A DNA stretch of 36,206 nt from Lachnospiraceae bacterium (GCA_022768825.1 JALEJB010000100.1:1-36206); one strand, 5' to 3'; positions 1-8,713 are shown, numbered from the stretch's first letter. The notes: generated by a model not told the origin, from the letters alone. Program-made: numbers and translations.

Positions 1-37
1 GGATTTTATAAAAATTTAATATTTGAAACCATTGAAG

Positions 38-79
38 TTGCTTTGTGTAGGTGTTAAAATCTATGCAAAGCAATTTTTT
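38..79 (+). terminator. Intrinsic terminator of a gene upstream of the window
   Basis: TTGCTTTGTGTAG pairs with CTATGCAAAGCAA (13 bp, two G-U pairs) around a 10-nt loop and is followed by six T residues. It presumably ends a transcript entering from the left. Confidence 0.7.
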
Positions 80-139
80 CATTAAACAAAATAATCTAAT
101 ATATCCAAAGTATTTTTCAAAAGTGATTTTATGGAATTC

Positions 140-168
140 TTGCTTTTAAAACCAATCACACATATGTT
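140..168 (+). promoter_or_regulatory. Putative promoter of the Rpn-family gene
   Basis: TTGCTT and TATGTT are separated by 17 nt. Transcription would start near 175, too close to the ATG at 181 but suitable for the TTG start at 214. Confidence 0.4.
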
Positions 169-213
169 AAGCAGGAGTCCATGAAAAAGCGACTCCTGAG
201 AAGGAGGACATTA

Positions 214-1182
214 TTGAAGAAAGACATCACATGGTCTTCGTACTTTGAAGACGAGGAGCGATTTGCGGATTTTGTGAATTGCTTTGGCTGTAATGGTGTA
301 CAGTATGTACAGGAAAAGGATGTACATACTGAGGACGCAAAAGGATATTTCATGGTTCGAAAGGATGCGTTTTCCAAAATGCGGGATATAGTCCGGCGCG
401 TAGCGTTTGGCGTGAATTTTTGCATTATCGGAATTGAGAATCAGGAAGTCATCGACTATGCGTACCCACTCCGGGAACTGACCTACACGGTAGCAAATTA
501 TGAGAAGCAGCGCCGTAAGATTGCAAGAAAAATCAAAAAGCTGCCGAAAGCATTGCTTCAAAGATCGGAATATCTTTATCGTTTCCGGAAAACAGACCGG
601 CTAAAACCAACAATTACTTTTTTATTGTATTCCGGATTGGAAGAGTGGGACGGAAGTACAGATTTACAGGGAATGCTGGATCTGACGCAGTTGCCCGAGG
701 ATTTGAAGGATAAGGTGCAGAATTACCGTGTAAATCTGATCGAAATACGCAAATTGAGTGAGGAACAGATCAGTGAATTAAAGACAGATTTAAAGCAGGT
801 CTTGCAATTTATCAAATGTTCGCAGGATAAGACTGCGATTCGAGCATTGCTTAAAAATGATAGATCTTATCAAAAAGTAGAAAAAGATGCATATCTTGTA
901 ATGAGTCAGTATACGCATTCAGAACAATTATTACAAGAGGCAGAAGTACAGGAAGAAGGAGGATATATAAATATGTGCAAGGCGATTGATGATATATATG
1001 AGGATGGAAAAATTGAGGGCAGAGCAGAGGGCAGAGCAGAGGGCAGAGCCCAGGAAAGACAAGAATTGATTATCAGATTGCTCGGCAAAGGAAAATCGGT
1101 CGAAGAGATTGCAGATATTTGTGATTTTGAGTACGAAAAGGTACAACAGATTCAAAAGAAGCAATTGAGGAAGTCGTTTTGA
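214..1182 (+). CDS. Rpn-family recombination-promoting nuclease / PD-(D/E)XK transposase-like protein
   Basis: This resembles the Rpn/YhgA-like (Transposase_31) proteins common in Lachnospiraceae, DNA endonucleases linked to RecA-independent recombination. Visible family features are the N-terminal RFADFVN segment, a long helical middle, and a C-terminal tail with charged repeats (EGRAEGRAEGRA, encoded by a 12-bp tandem repeat) before a short HTH-like segment (SVEEIADICDFEYEKVQQI). I prefer the TTG at 214 over the ATG at 181: a strong SD (AGAAGGAGG) lies 6 nt upstream, the protein then begins MKKDITWSSYFEDEERFAD as homologs do, and the predicted transcription start is near 175. The ATG-proximal SD is caught in a 7-bp inverted repeat. 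The nuclease residues were not individually verified. It appears to be a single-gene unit. Confidence 0.7.
   Translation: MKKDITWSSYFEDEERFADFVNCFGCNGVQYVQEKDVHTEDAKGYFMVRKDAFSKMRDIVRRVAFGVNFCIIGIENQEVIDYAYPLRELTYTVANYEKQRRKIARKIKKLPKALLQRSEYLYRFRKTDRLKPTITFLLYSGLEEWDGSTDLQGMLDLTQLPEDLKDKVQNYRVNLIEIRKLSEEQISELKTDLKQVLQFIKCSQDKTAIRALLKNDRSYQKVEKDAYLVMSQYTHSEQLLQEAEVQEEGGYINMCKAIDDIYEDGKIEGRAEGRAEGRAQERQELIIRLLGKGKSVEEIADICDFEYEKVQQIQKKQLRKSF
1015..1050 (+). repeat. 12-bp tandem repeat inside the Rpn-family gene
   Basis: Three head-to-tail copies of GAGGGCAGAGCA (last base altered in copy 3) encode EGRA repeats. The array preserves frame and could vary in copy number by slippage. Confidence 0.9.
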
Positions 1183-1198
1183 AGGATGGAATGTATGA

Positions 1199-1242
1199 AA
1201 GGTGTCCAACACCTTGTATCTCTCTTTTAGAAATGATATAAT
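1199..1242 (+). promoter_or_regulatory. Short hairpin and degV promoter
   Basis: AAGGTGT-CCA-ACACCTT (1199-1215) may weakly terminate the Rpn gene. Overlapping it is TTGTAT (1214-1219), a 17-nt spacer and TATAAT (1237-1242), a good promoter for degV. The resulting 5' UTR holds another hairpin near 1250-1273 (CAGGTTTTCG/CGAAAGCCTG). Confidence 0.6.
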
Positions 1243-1305
1243 TCAGTGACAGGTTTTCGCTCGAAAGCCTGTGATTGTAAAACTCGATAAAAAGAGGGGG
1301 ATGAC

Positions 1306-2157
1306 ATGATAAAAATTATTTCTGACAGCACCTGCGATCTGTCAAAAGATATACTGGAAAAATATGATGTGGATATTTTGCCGCTGCATATCATACTTGG
1401 AGATGAAGAGTATCTGGACGGTAAAAATATCACACCGGAAGAAATCTATCGGTGGGCGGATGAACACGCTACGACACCAAAGACTTCCGCACCGGCACTC
1501 GAAGATGCCATCAATCTGATGAAGCCGTATATTGATCGTGGAGACGAGCTGATCTGTTTTTCCATCTCCAATTCCATGTCCAGCAGTGGACAGGTCATGA
1601 TGATGGCAGCGGAGGAACTGGAGGCAAGCAACCGGGTACACGTCATTGACTCGGCCAATCTGTCTACAGGGATCGGACTGCTTGTGGTTGAGGCTGCTAT
1701 ACTTGCAAAAGAAGGAAAACGTGCCGCAGAGATCGTGCAGACAATTGAGGAATACAAACCGTATGTACGGGCAAGCTTTGTGGTTGACACACTGGTATAT
1801 CTGCACCGTGGCGGAAGATGCAGCGGAGTGGCAGCACTGGTCGGAGGAGCGTTAAAGCTGCATCCGCAGATCGTTGTAGAGCAAGGCGCAATGCATCCTG
1901 CAAAAAAATACAGGGGAAAGATCAAGACAGCCGTTCTCTCCTATGTGAAGGATCAGGAGGAAGGCTTGCGAAGAGCAAAAAAAGACCGCATCTTCATCAC
2001 CCATTCCGGCTGTGATGTGCAGATAGTGGGTGAGGTACGCGCTTACTTAGAGAGTCTGGGTATCTTTGATGAGATCATAGAAACCCGGGCCGGCGGCGTC
2101 ATTTCCAGCCACTGCGGTCCGGGAACACTGGGCGTGTTGTATATTGAGCAGAAGTAA
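1306..2157 (+). CDS. DegV family fatty-acid-binding protein
   Basis: At 283 aa this matches the usual DegV length of about 280. The family binds a fatty acid between two alpha/beta domains; FakB members present it to the kinase FakA. Family marks are the N-terminal IISDSTCDL strand, the TSAP motif, the serine-rich lipid-contacting segment SISNSMSSSG, and the RGGRCSGVAALVGGALKLHP stretch equivalent to the conserved GGR motif. The ATG at 1306 follows a G-rich SD (AGAGGGGGA) at suitable spacing. No FakA-like kinase lies nearby, so a role as FakB is family inference. The gene converges on the minus-strand dehydrogenase with only 14 nt between stops and no clear shared terminator. Confidence 0.88.
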   Translation: MIKIISDSTCDLSKDILEKYDVDILPLHIILGDEEYLDGKNITPEEIYRWADEHATTPKTSAPALEDAINLMKPYIDRGDELICFSISNSMSSSGQVMMMAAEELEASNRVHVIDSANLSTGIGLLVVEAAILAKEGKRAAEIVQTIEEYKPYVRASFVVDTLVYLHRGGRCSGVAALVGGALKLHPQIVVEQGAMHPAKKYRGKIKTAVLSYVKDQEEGLRRAKKDRIFITHSGCDVQIVGEVRAYLESLGIFDEIIETRAGGVISSHCGPGTLGVLYIEQK

Positions 2158-2171
2158 TAAAAAAATTGTTA

Positions 2172-3128
2172 TTAGTAACCTTTTTGTAAATCTACGATAT
2201 CTGATAGTTCCCCGGTCAGGATATAGCTGATCACCTTTTTCGTGATATCTGTGACATATTGTTCATGTCCGCGGCTGACCTTCATCGCCTGATGCGGAGA
2301 GAGAACGATATTATCAAGTGTGTGCAGCGGAACCTCAAAAGGGAAAAAATCCACTTCATCCTTTGCCGGTTTCTGATTCCAGGTGTCGATGGCGGCACCT
2401 GCAAGCTCCTTGTTACTTAGCGCATCAAATAATGCCCGCAGATCAATACAATTACCTCGTCCTACGTTGACGAGGTATTTATTTTTCAGGTGAGTGAGCA
2501 TCTCTCGGTCAATGATACAATCGGTGGCCGGAATCTTGGGCAGTGACAGAATGAGCATATCACAGGTATCACACAGTGTGGTCAGATCCGGTACGGTTTT
2601 GATGTGCGCATATTTTTTTCCCCGATTGATCGTGTAGGTGTCAATCCGGTTGTTGTAGAGGATCTTGTGAATCGCCTGACCGATATGACCATAGCCTGCG
2701 AGACCAATCTTCATTTCAAAAATACTTTTCCAATAAGGATTCTCATGATCATACCAGATGCCGCAGCGGAATTTTTTGTCAAATTCCGGAATCCGGCTGG
2801 TCAGACTGATTCCCAGACCAAAAGCATACTGTGCGATAAAATCCGAATCTGCATGGGAATTGATGACCTGAATTCCCCGTTTTGCGATCTCATCCAGCGG
2901 AAAATCATCGACACCGGTTTTGTAGGCAAAAATAAGCTGCAATTGATCGGCAGTAGCCAAAATCTCGCGACTCATTTTTTTGCCGATAAATATATCGAAG
3001 CCCGCCAGTGAATAACCGCTTAAACCGACAATGGTCACGTTCGCAATTTTTTCTAATGCATGTTTCATACGTGCAAAATCCGGGTCCATTTCTTCAATGC
3101 TTAAACAAATATTATAGTCTTTCATCAT
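2172..3128 (-). CDS. D-2-hydroxyacid dehydrogenase family protein with an atypical active-site position
   Basis: This 318-aa protein has the two-domain fold of NAD-dependent D-2-hydroxyacid dehydrogenases, which interconvert 2-oxoacids and D-2-hydroxyacids. The nucleotide-binding motif is GYGHIG, the substrate Arg lies in NVGRGNCID, and the catalytic His in LSPHQAM. Where the family normally has its catalytic Glu (DVxxxEP) this protein reads DTWNQKP, with Lys at that place. Activity is therefore uncertain. Its start codon overlaps the stop of the upstream sugar kinase (TAATG), so the two are translationally coupled. That suggests use of a 2-oxo or 2-hydroxy sugar acid, but the substrate cannot be read from the sequence. 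Confidence 0.8.
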   Translation of the reverse strand: MMKDYNICLSIEEMDPDFARMKHALEKIANVTIVGLSGYSLAGFDIFIGKKMSREILATADQLQLIFAYKTGVDDFPLDEIAKRGIQVINSHADSDFIAQYAFGLGISLTSRIPEFDKKFRCGIWYDHENPYWKSIFEMKIGLAGYGHIGQAIHKILYNNRIDTYTINRGKKYAHIKTVPDLTTLCDTCDMLILSLPKIPATDCIIDREMLTHLKNKYLVNVGRGNCIDLRALFDALSNKELAGAAIDTWNQKPAKDEVDFFPFEVPLHTLDNIVLSPHQAMKVSRGHEQYVTDITKKVISYILTGELSDIVDLQKGY

Positions 3129-4123
3129 TATCTCTTTACATCCTTATTTTCTGCCATGTTAAAATCGTTGATTTCTTTTTCGCTGCATACAAGAATATCA
3201 CCATGAATGTAATGTTTCAAGATAAAAGCTGACATTCCGAAATCCAAAATAGCATTTAAATCAGTTGTACCTTTTAATATCTGATGCAGAACTCCGGCAC
3301 AAAAAGCATCACCGGAACCAATGCGGTCTAACACATGATAGGTAAACTTCTCTGTCTTGCCCTGTGTAAGCTGACCGTTTTCAAAATGATAGATTTTGGC
3401 AATCGCACTGTGCCGGTCATCTTTCAGAACCTTGCGTTCTCTGACGACCAGATACTTACAATTGTATTGCTTATAAAAATCAGCTTTCTTTAGATCCAGA
3501 AAAACCTCCAGATCTTTTTTTGAACAAAAGAGAATGTCCACATACGGAACAATCTGCTGGTAGACAGCTTTTGCTTCGTCGATGCTCCAGAGCTTGCCGC
3601 GGTAGTTGAAGTCAAAGCTGATGGGAATCTTTCTTTTTTTTGCCTCTTTTAACAGTGTGAAACACAATTTCCGGCAATCAGCGGATAATGCAAAAGAGAT
3701 ACCGCTGATATGAAACAGCCCGCAGGACGCAAAAATCTCATCCCAATCAAACTGCGATTCAAAGCCTTCCGGTCTGGCAACCTCTGAATACCGGCGGTGA
3801 TAGATTACCTTTGAGGCAAGCGCGTCAAAACCCGGTTCGAAAAAGTAGGAGCCCATGACAGAGCCTTTTTGAATGATGTGGTCGGTGTTGACACGGTATT
3901 TGCATAAATGTCTTTTGGCGGCAGTGCCCAGATCATTGTCCGGAAGCAGTGTCAGAAAGCTTGTCTGATCACCCATCGATGACAGTGCGATCATCACATT
4001 TGCTTCGCTGCCGCCGTAGCAGACGTCAAAGGATGGGGTATCACTTAGCCGGTTTCCCTGTGGTGGAGTGAGTCTCATGAGAATTTCACCGAATGAGACT
4101 ACGGTTGGATGTTGATTTGTCAT
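3128..4123 (-). CDS. kdgK: PfkB-family sugar kinase, likely 2-keto-3-deoxygluconate kinase
   Basis: The 331-aa PfkB (ribokinase-like) kinase has the N-terminal SFGEILMRLTPP and YGGSEANVMIALSSMG segments typical of KDG kinases, the SKVIYHRRYSE substrate-loop region, and the C-terminal anion-hole motif RIGSGDAFCAG with the catalytic Asp. KDG kinase phosphorylates 2-keto-3-deoxygluconate at the end of pectin/uronate breakdown. No KDPG aldolase or uronate gene is visible here, so substrate is inferred from motif similarity only. The ATG at 4123 has an AAAGGA SD 9 nt upstream. It lies 40 nt downstream of the membrane-protein gene with no terminator between them, and overlaps the dehydrogenase gene. 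Confidence 0.75.
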   Translation of the reverse strand: MTNQHPTVVSFGEILMRLTPPQGNRLSDTPSFDVCYGGSEANVMIALSSMGDQTSFLTLLPDNDLGTAAKRHLCKYRVNTDHIIQKGSVMGSYFFEPGFDALASKVIYHRRYSEVARPEGFESQFDWDEIFASCGLFHISGISFALSADCRKLCFTLLKEAKKRKIPISFDFNYRGKLWSIDEAKAVYQQIVPYVDILFCSKKDLEVFLDLKKADFYKQYNCKYLVVRERKVLKDDRHSAIAKIYHFENGQLTQGKTEKFTYHVLDRIGSGDAFCAGVLHQILKGTTDLNAILDFGMSAFILKHYIHGDILVCSEKEINDFNMAENKDVKR

Positions 4124-4163
4124 GTGAAGGATTCCTTTCTGTGAATGAGGTTTGTGAGGTTGT

Positions 4164-5816
4164 TTATGCCTGGTTGTCCGCTGCTAATCGTTGACGCTCT
4201 TCGTTGATGCGGTCTTTGCACAATTCATAATAAGCCAGACAGCCCAAAAAGGCTTCGCCGCATTCTTTGCGGTAGTTGTTTTCGAACACTCGGCGATACT
4301 TCATTTTGATCTGATCTCTCATGCAGACCATGCGCATTATCAGATTCGCCAACGGCTTGTGATATTTTTTCTCATATGGGCGGATGCGGTAAAGCCGTTC
4401 GCATTTGTTCAGTTTCATGTTCATGATGTAGTTAAAATCGACTTTTGCTTTTTCCAGTTCATACAGATAAAAACGCCGTTGCAGGTTGTTTGCCGAGATA
4501 TCCGGAAGCTTTTTGTCAGAAGAGGGATCGGTGTAGATTCCTTCCAGCTTCTGTTTGAGCTGTTTGTGGTCCATGTTTACGACCACATAAAAATACATAT
4601 TCGGTTTGCCGCCTTCCAGCAGGTCTCGGGCAATGCCCATAAAATTCTTTTCCGTTTCAAACGAATAATCCTCGTCAATAGACAGACCGAAATTGCCAAA
4701 CAAAAATTTGGAGATCATGTTGCGGATGCGGTCATTGGCTTCTGCGGTAGTTGCAGGAATCGTATCGTCTGCACCGCTTAGCTTCATTGCGGATTTTTTC
4801 ATCGAAAGAGAAATTGGCTGGGAATACTTATTGCGCCAGGTCGTTCGCTGATTGTTGCGTCTTTTTTCAATCAGAGTCCAGCCGTCGGTGGTGATGACTA
4901 ATCCTTCAATACCGATCTGATTTCCCAAAACTGTTTTATCCAGTGGAAGCACGGTGTCCCGATATTCGTAAACCTGACGGAGTGAAAGCTTCGGAGCAAA
5001 TTCATAATCCATACACCGATTTGTCAGCAGCATATTGTTATAGCAGGTTCTGCCGGTATGTATCGTCAGTGTCTTGGTGGTGTCAATATAGGACAGGTCA
5101 TTCATGCGGATCGTCTCTACATTGTCCGTGCTGGAGGTGCGGTGCGCTTCCATCAAAAGCTTGGAATTATTGATGACAAAGCTCGGAAGCGGAAAGACAT
5201 CGCTGGAATCCATAAATTTTATTTTTACATTTCCTTCGAGATTGGCAAAAATATTGACAGAAGGGATAGCGAGCCCTTCGCTTTCTGTGTCATAAAACAT
5301 ATCCAGATCGTGGGTCGTATTCTGATAAACACTTGAGTGGACATCAGCGTGTGGCTGACGAATGCTGCCCAGATAATATTTCTCTGCCCATTTACGGGGC
5401 AGGGAGGTGTCACGCAGACGGTTGATCGTCAGGTAATTACCAACCCGGGAAAAATAGTTTTTGTCTTTTTCAATTTTGGCTGCTTTCGCGTGACCCGAAT
5501 AGAAATGAACGATACCGTGGTGATCATCGCTGGTCTTGTCCGATTCTTCCAGCTTGGTGTCTGCCCAATCGATGACCTTGCGTACGAGAAATGCGGCGAT
5601 TTCAACCAGAATGACGGAAATCGCGACACCGTTTGCAAAGACGTTGGCAACGATATCGAGAATCAGATTGTCACTTGTGGCGTCTGCAATCGATCGCTGT
5701 GAAAAGACGATCGCCAGCACAAAAAATAACACGACCATGAGCGTGTTTCCGACGAGGCCGGCTTTTGGTGAAGAAATAAAATCACGGATCTTCCAGGAAA
5801 AACGTTTCATTAACAT
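4164..5816 (-). CDS. Uncharacterised two-TM membrane protein with a large cytosolic, degenerate Nudix-like domain
   Basis: I do not recognise this 550-aa protein. Two transmembrane helices lie near the N-terminus (about residues 20-45, LMVVLFFVLAIVFS, and 60-85, VAISVILVEIAAFLV), followed by some 450 mostly soluble residues. The middle has a strand pattern recalling Nudix proteins (GLVITTDGWTLIEKRRNN) and a later helix-like stretch (AEANDRIRNMI...GNFGLSI) placed like a Nudix box, but the box glutamates are missing, so pyrophosphatase activity is unlikely if the fold is right. The start was moved from the ORF-track 5876 to the ATG at 5816, which has GAGGAG 9 nt upstream. It is the first gene of a probable minus-strand operon with the sugar kinase and dehydrogenase. 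Confidence 0.6.
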   Translation of the reverse strand: MLMKRFSWKIRDFISSPKAGLVGNTLMVVLFFVLAIVFSQRSIADATSDNLILDIVANVFANGVAISVILVEIAAFLVRKVIDWADTKLEESDKTSDDHHGIVHFYSGHAKAAKIEKDKNYFSRVGNYLTINRLRDTSLPRKWAEKYYLGSIRQPHADVHSSVYQNTTHDLDMFYDTESEGLAIPSVNIFANLEGNVKIKFMDSSDVFPLPSFVINNSKLLMEAHRTSSTDNVETIRMNDLSYIDTTKTLTIHTGRTCYNNMLLTNRCMDYEFAPKLSLRQVYEYRDTVLPLDKTVLGNQIGIEGLVITTDGWTLIEKRRNNQRTTWRNKYSQPISLSMKKSAMKLSGADDTIPATTAEANDRIRNMISKFLFGNFGLSIDEDYSFETEKNFMGIARDLLEGGKPNMYFYVVVNMDHKQLKQKLEGIYTDPSSDKKLPDISANNLQRRFYLYELEKAKVDFNYIMNMKLNKCERLYRIRPYEKKYHKPLANLIMRMVCMRDQIKMKYRRVFENNYRKECGEAFLGCLAYYELCKDRINEERQRLAADNQA

Positions 5817-5844
5817 AAATAAAGACTCCTCATTGTTTTTTTGT

Positions 5845-5889
5845 ATTATATCAAAATATGCATACAAAATCATCACTTTCTGTTATAAT
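5845..5889. promoter_or_regulatory. Divergent promoter region
   Basis: A minus-strand -10 (TATAAT, complement of 5845-5850) serves the membrane-protein gene. A plus-strand extended -10 (TGTTATAAT, hexamer 5884-5889) serves the DUF6465-like/parA operon. Neither has a good -35. Confidence 0.5.
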
Positions 5890-5944
5890 AGATTGCAAAA
5901 GGCTGACGAAACAGGGTCAGACACAGAAGAAAAGGAGTACGATC

Positions 5945-6199
5945 ATGGCAAGAAAATGCAGTGAAGAGAGAGCAAAGCAGATCGCCGGAGGATTTGCGAC
6001 AGCGAAAAAGAACATAACGATACAGTTTCAGGGAAGAGAACGTTTAGAAGAAAATCTGCTCAATCTGATTCGCAAGGATGCACTGGATCATGGCATCAAA
6101 GACGAGGAAATCGAGCTGGTAGATGTGTATATCAAACCGGAAGAACAGTTGGTCTATTATGTGATCAATAAGGAAATCAGTGGAAGTATCGCTTTTTAG
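5945..6199 (+). CDS. Small DUF6465-like protein
   Basis: An 84-aa soluble protein beginning MARKCSEERAKQIAGG, with a predicted strand segment (KKNITIQFQGRERLEENLL) and an acidic C-terminal half. It resembles a family I know only as DUF6465, small Clostridial proteins of unknown function; the assignment is from memory. The start was moved from 5858 to the ATG at 5945, preceded by AAAGGAG. It lies 10 nt upstream of the ParA gene, so the two are co-transcribed and may work together. No DNA-binding helix-turn-helix is evident, so it is not an obvious ParB. Confidence 0.65.
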   Translation: MARKCSEERAKQIAGGFATAKKNITIQFQGRERLEENLLNLIRKDALDHGIKDEEIELVDVYIKPEEQLVYYVINKEISGSIAF

Positions 6200-6209
6200 G
6201 AGGATGGAC

Positions 6210-6977
6210 ATGGATACAATCGTATATGTAGTGGCAAATCAAAAGGGCGGAATCGGAAAGACGACGACAGCGACCAATCTCGCCGGAATTTTATCAAAGC
6301 AGGGAAAAACACTGCTCATTGACGCCGACCCGCAGGGCAACAGCACGAATACTTATGAGGCACAGATCAAGGATGTGGCAACACTTTATGATGTCATCAT
6401 TGACTCGGACAAGCTTCCGATCGATGAGGCGATCCAGCACATGCCAAACGGAGATATCGTGGCATCTGATCCGCTCCTTGCCAAAGCAGAGAAAATGCTG
6501 GATGGTGACGTGGATGGGTTTTACCGTCTGAAGGATGCACTGGAGATTCTCGAAGGGTATGATTATATCGTGATCGATACGGCACCTTCTTTGAATGTCA
6601 TCCTCTATAACTGTCTGATCGCGGCGGATGAAGTGATCATCCCGGTGACAGCCGATTGTTATTCGATGCAGGGAATCAGTCAGTTGTATGACACGATCAT
6701 GGCGGTGAAACGCAGACAGAATCCGAGGCTTTGTATTGCGGGTCTGTTGCTGGTGAAATATGCAGGCCGTTCGAATCTGGAGAAAAATGTGCGCGTGGAT
6801 ATCGAAGAAGAGGCGAAGAAGATGGGCACGAAATTGTTCCGGACCGCGATCCGCGAGTGTGTAAAGACAAAGGAAGCCCAGGATCAGCACAAATTGCTCA
6901 TCGATTATGCGCCAAAGTGTAATTCAATGCTGGATTATCTGGATTTCTCAAAGGAGTTATTGAAAAAGAAAAAATAA
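6210..6977 (+). CDS. ParA/Soj-family ATPase without an adjacent ParB
   Basis: This 255-aa P-loop ATPase carries the deviant Walker A motif of the ParA/MinD superfamily (KGGIGKTT, with the signature Lys), switch I DADPQGNST and Walker B YIVIDTAPSL. ParA proteins form ATP-dependent dimers on DNA or other surfaces and position chromosomes, plasmids or protein complexes. The start was set at the ATG at 6210 (MDTIVYVVANQ), 6-7 nt after AGGAGG; the ATG at 6204 is too close to the SD. There is no parB, replication gene or parS-like repeat nearby. It sits between the DUF6465-like gene and surface/membrane genes with no terminator before 14145, so it could position a cell-envelope complex. That is inference. 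Confidence 0.88.
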   Translation: MDTIVYVVANQKGGIGKTTTATNLAGILSKQGKTLLIDADPQGNSTNTYEAQIKDVATLYDVIIDSDKLPIDEAIQHMPNGDIVASDPLLAKAEKMLDGDVDGFYRLKDALEILEGYDYIVIDTAPSLNVILYNCLIAADEVIIPVTADCYSMQGISQLYDTIMAVKRRQNPRLCIAGLLLVKYAGRSNLEKNVRVDIEEEAKKMGTKLFRTAIRECVKTKEAQDQHKLLIDYAPKCNSMLDYLDFSKELLKKKK

Positions 6978-7009
6978 TACCAATGGAATGATTTGCGAGG
7001 GATTATGGG

Positions 7010-8713
7010 ATGAAAAGCGACATGGGATATTTGTGGAAAAAGACAGCTGCTTTTTGTTTGATGTGTGTGATCGTTCTTACCATGGCAGCACCAACGCAGG
7101 CGGTGACAAAGAAAGTTGCTCTGAGTGCGACAAAGAAGACGATTTATGTAGGGCAAAGCTTTTCTTTGCAGTTAAACAATGCTTCCAAAAAGGGCAAAAT
7201 CACATGGAAGACCAGTAAAAAGAAAGTAGCGTCAGTGACTGCCAAGGGAAAAGTTACAGGCAAGTCCAAAGGAACTGCAAGTATTACTGCGACCTATAAA
7301 AAGAAAAAATATACCTGCAAGGTGACGGTTAAAAATATTGCAGTGACAGGTGTGCTGCTAAATACGACATCGCTTCGTATGATAACAGGAGATACCTATC
7401 AGTTAGTACCAATCGTCAAGCCGTCGAATGCAACGGATCAGACTGTCATCTACACGAGCAGCAAACCGGAAATCGTATCGGTTGACGATAAAGGAACGAT
7501 TCGTTCAAGAATGCCCGGCGATGCAATGATTACTGCAAAATGCGGTAGTAAGACCGCAAGCTGTAGAGTAGTCGTATATCAGGCAGTTCCAATTTCGGGT
7601 ATTACCATTAGTCAGAGTACGCTTTCTGTTACAAAAGGTTATACAGCGACACTTGTAGCAGAAATCAAGCCTTATAACGCATCGGTGAATGATCTGATCT
7701 GGATGTCAGATACGCCACAGGTTGCAAGTGTGACAGCAACGGGCGGCACAGCCACGATCAAGGGGGAAAGTAAAGGCACAGCAACCATCACAGTGAAAGA
7801 GCCAAATGGAACGTATATGGCATCTTGCGTCGTTACTGTCAATAATCCGGCACCGGTGACTGAAGTGAAAATATATCCAAGAGGAAATGCTGCAGCGACT
7901 GCATCATATTCAATGAGCAAGGCACAGACCGTTCAGATGGAGGCAGTTGTGCTTCCGACTTATGCAACGGATGCGAAAGTGACATGGAGTCTGACGGGAA
8001 TCGATGCAGGCAAATATGCAAACATTGATGCGAATGGGTTACTGACTGCAAAGGAAGTTGGCACAGTCGCAGTCTATGCGACTGCCGATGGAGTAAAGAG
8101 TAATGAGATTACGATTACAATTAAAGAAAAAGAACCGGTAACATCGATCACAGCAGTATCAAATGTCACAGTGGTAGAAGGAAAGACAACAGAGATCATA
8201 GCCTCTGCCCAGCCGAGCAATGCGTCTTTTAGACAGATTACTGCAGTGAGCAGTAATCCGGCGATCGCAACTGTAGCTGTTGCAGATATGGATGCAACCG
8301 GCAATTGTAAAGTGACTGTCCGAGGAGTAGCAGAGGGTAGTTGTTCGGCGATTTTGACTGCCGATGGTGTGGCCAAAACTATTTTGATCACCGTTGAAAA
8401 GAGTGTGGATGTCTCTGCATTTACAATTACGGGAACCGAGAATGAAGAACGCCGGGAATACAAAAACGGGGACAGTGTCACGGTCAAGGTCAAGGCGGCA
8501 GCTGCTTTTAAATATGAGCTGGAGCCAAAAGATGCTAATCAGACGGTTGAGTGGAAGGTTGTTCAAAATTTAAATCCGCTGGCTGCTTCGATATTGCCGG
8601 TAATTACGGAAGATACCGCAATACTAACCGGAATTCGGTCTGGAACAGCAGATTTAAATCTCATGATTGACGGAGTGACAAAAGCGACAATTCATGTGGT
8701 GGTGAGTAATTAG
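7010..8713 (+). CDS. Secreted multi-BIG2 (bacterial Ig-like) surface protein
   Basis: This 567-aa exported protein has a short basic N-terminus and hydrophobic core (AAFCLMCVIVLTMAAPTQA) forming a signal peptide, then about six tandem Ig-like domains of 75-95 residues. The first shows the classic BIG2 pattern (ITWKTSKKKVASVTAKGKVTGKSKGTASITA), and later ones repeat TSSKPEIVSVDDKGTI and similar stretches. BIG2 domains usually act as adhesion modules or spacers at the cell surface. No LPXTG sorting signal, SLH domain or C-terminal TM was seen, so attachment is unknown. It begins 32 nt after parA and precedes the FN3 protein by 29 nt, consistent with one operon. The RBS is weak (GAGGG about 9 nt upstream). 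Confidence 0.85.
   Translation: MKSDMGYLWKKTAAFCLMCVIVLTMAAPTQAVTKKVALSATKKTIYVGQSFSLQLNNASKKGKITWKTSKKKVASVTAKGKVTGKSKGTASITATYKKKKYTCKVTVKNIAVTGVLLNTTSLRMITGDTYQLVPIVKPSNATDQTVIYTSSKPEIVSVDDKGTIRSRMPGDAMITAKCGSKTASCRVVVYQAVPISGITISQSTLSVTKGYTATLVAEIKPYNASVNDLIWMSDTPQVASVTATGGTATIKGESKGTATITVKEPNGTYMASCVVTVNNPAPVTEVKIYPRGNAAATASYSMSKAQTVQMEAVVLPTYATDAKVTWSLTGIDAGKYANIDANGLLTAKEVGTVAVYATADGVKSNEITITIKEKEPVTSITAVSNVTVVEGKTTEIIASAQPSNASFRQITAVSSNPAIATVAVADMDATGNCKVTVRGVAEGSCSAILTADGVAKTILITVEKSVDVSAFTITGTENEERREYKNGDSVTVKVKAAAAFKYELEPKDANQTVEWKVVQNLNPLAASILPVITEDTAILTGIRSGTADLNLMIDGVTKATIHVVVSN

Noticed and set aside
1015-1050. GRAEGRA tandem repeat as a mobile or regulatory DNA repeat
   Set aside because: It is a coding, frame-preserving repeat common in the tails of Rpn-family proteins.
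6210-6977. ParA gene as evidence for a plasmid or integrative element
   Set aside because: There is no ParB, replication initiator, integrase, att-like repeat or conjugation gene nearby. Neighbours look chromosomal.
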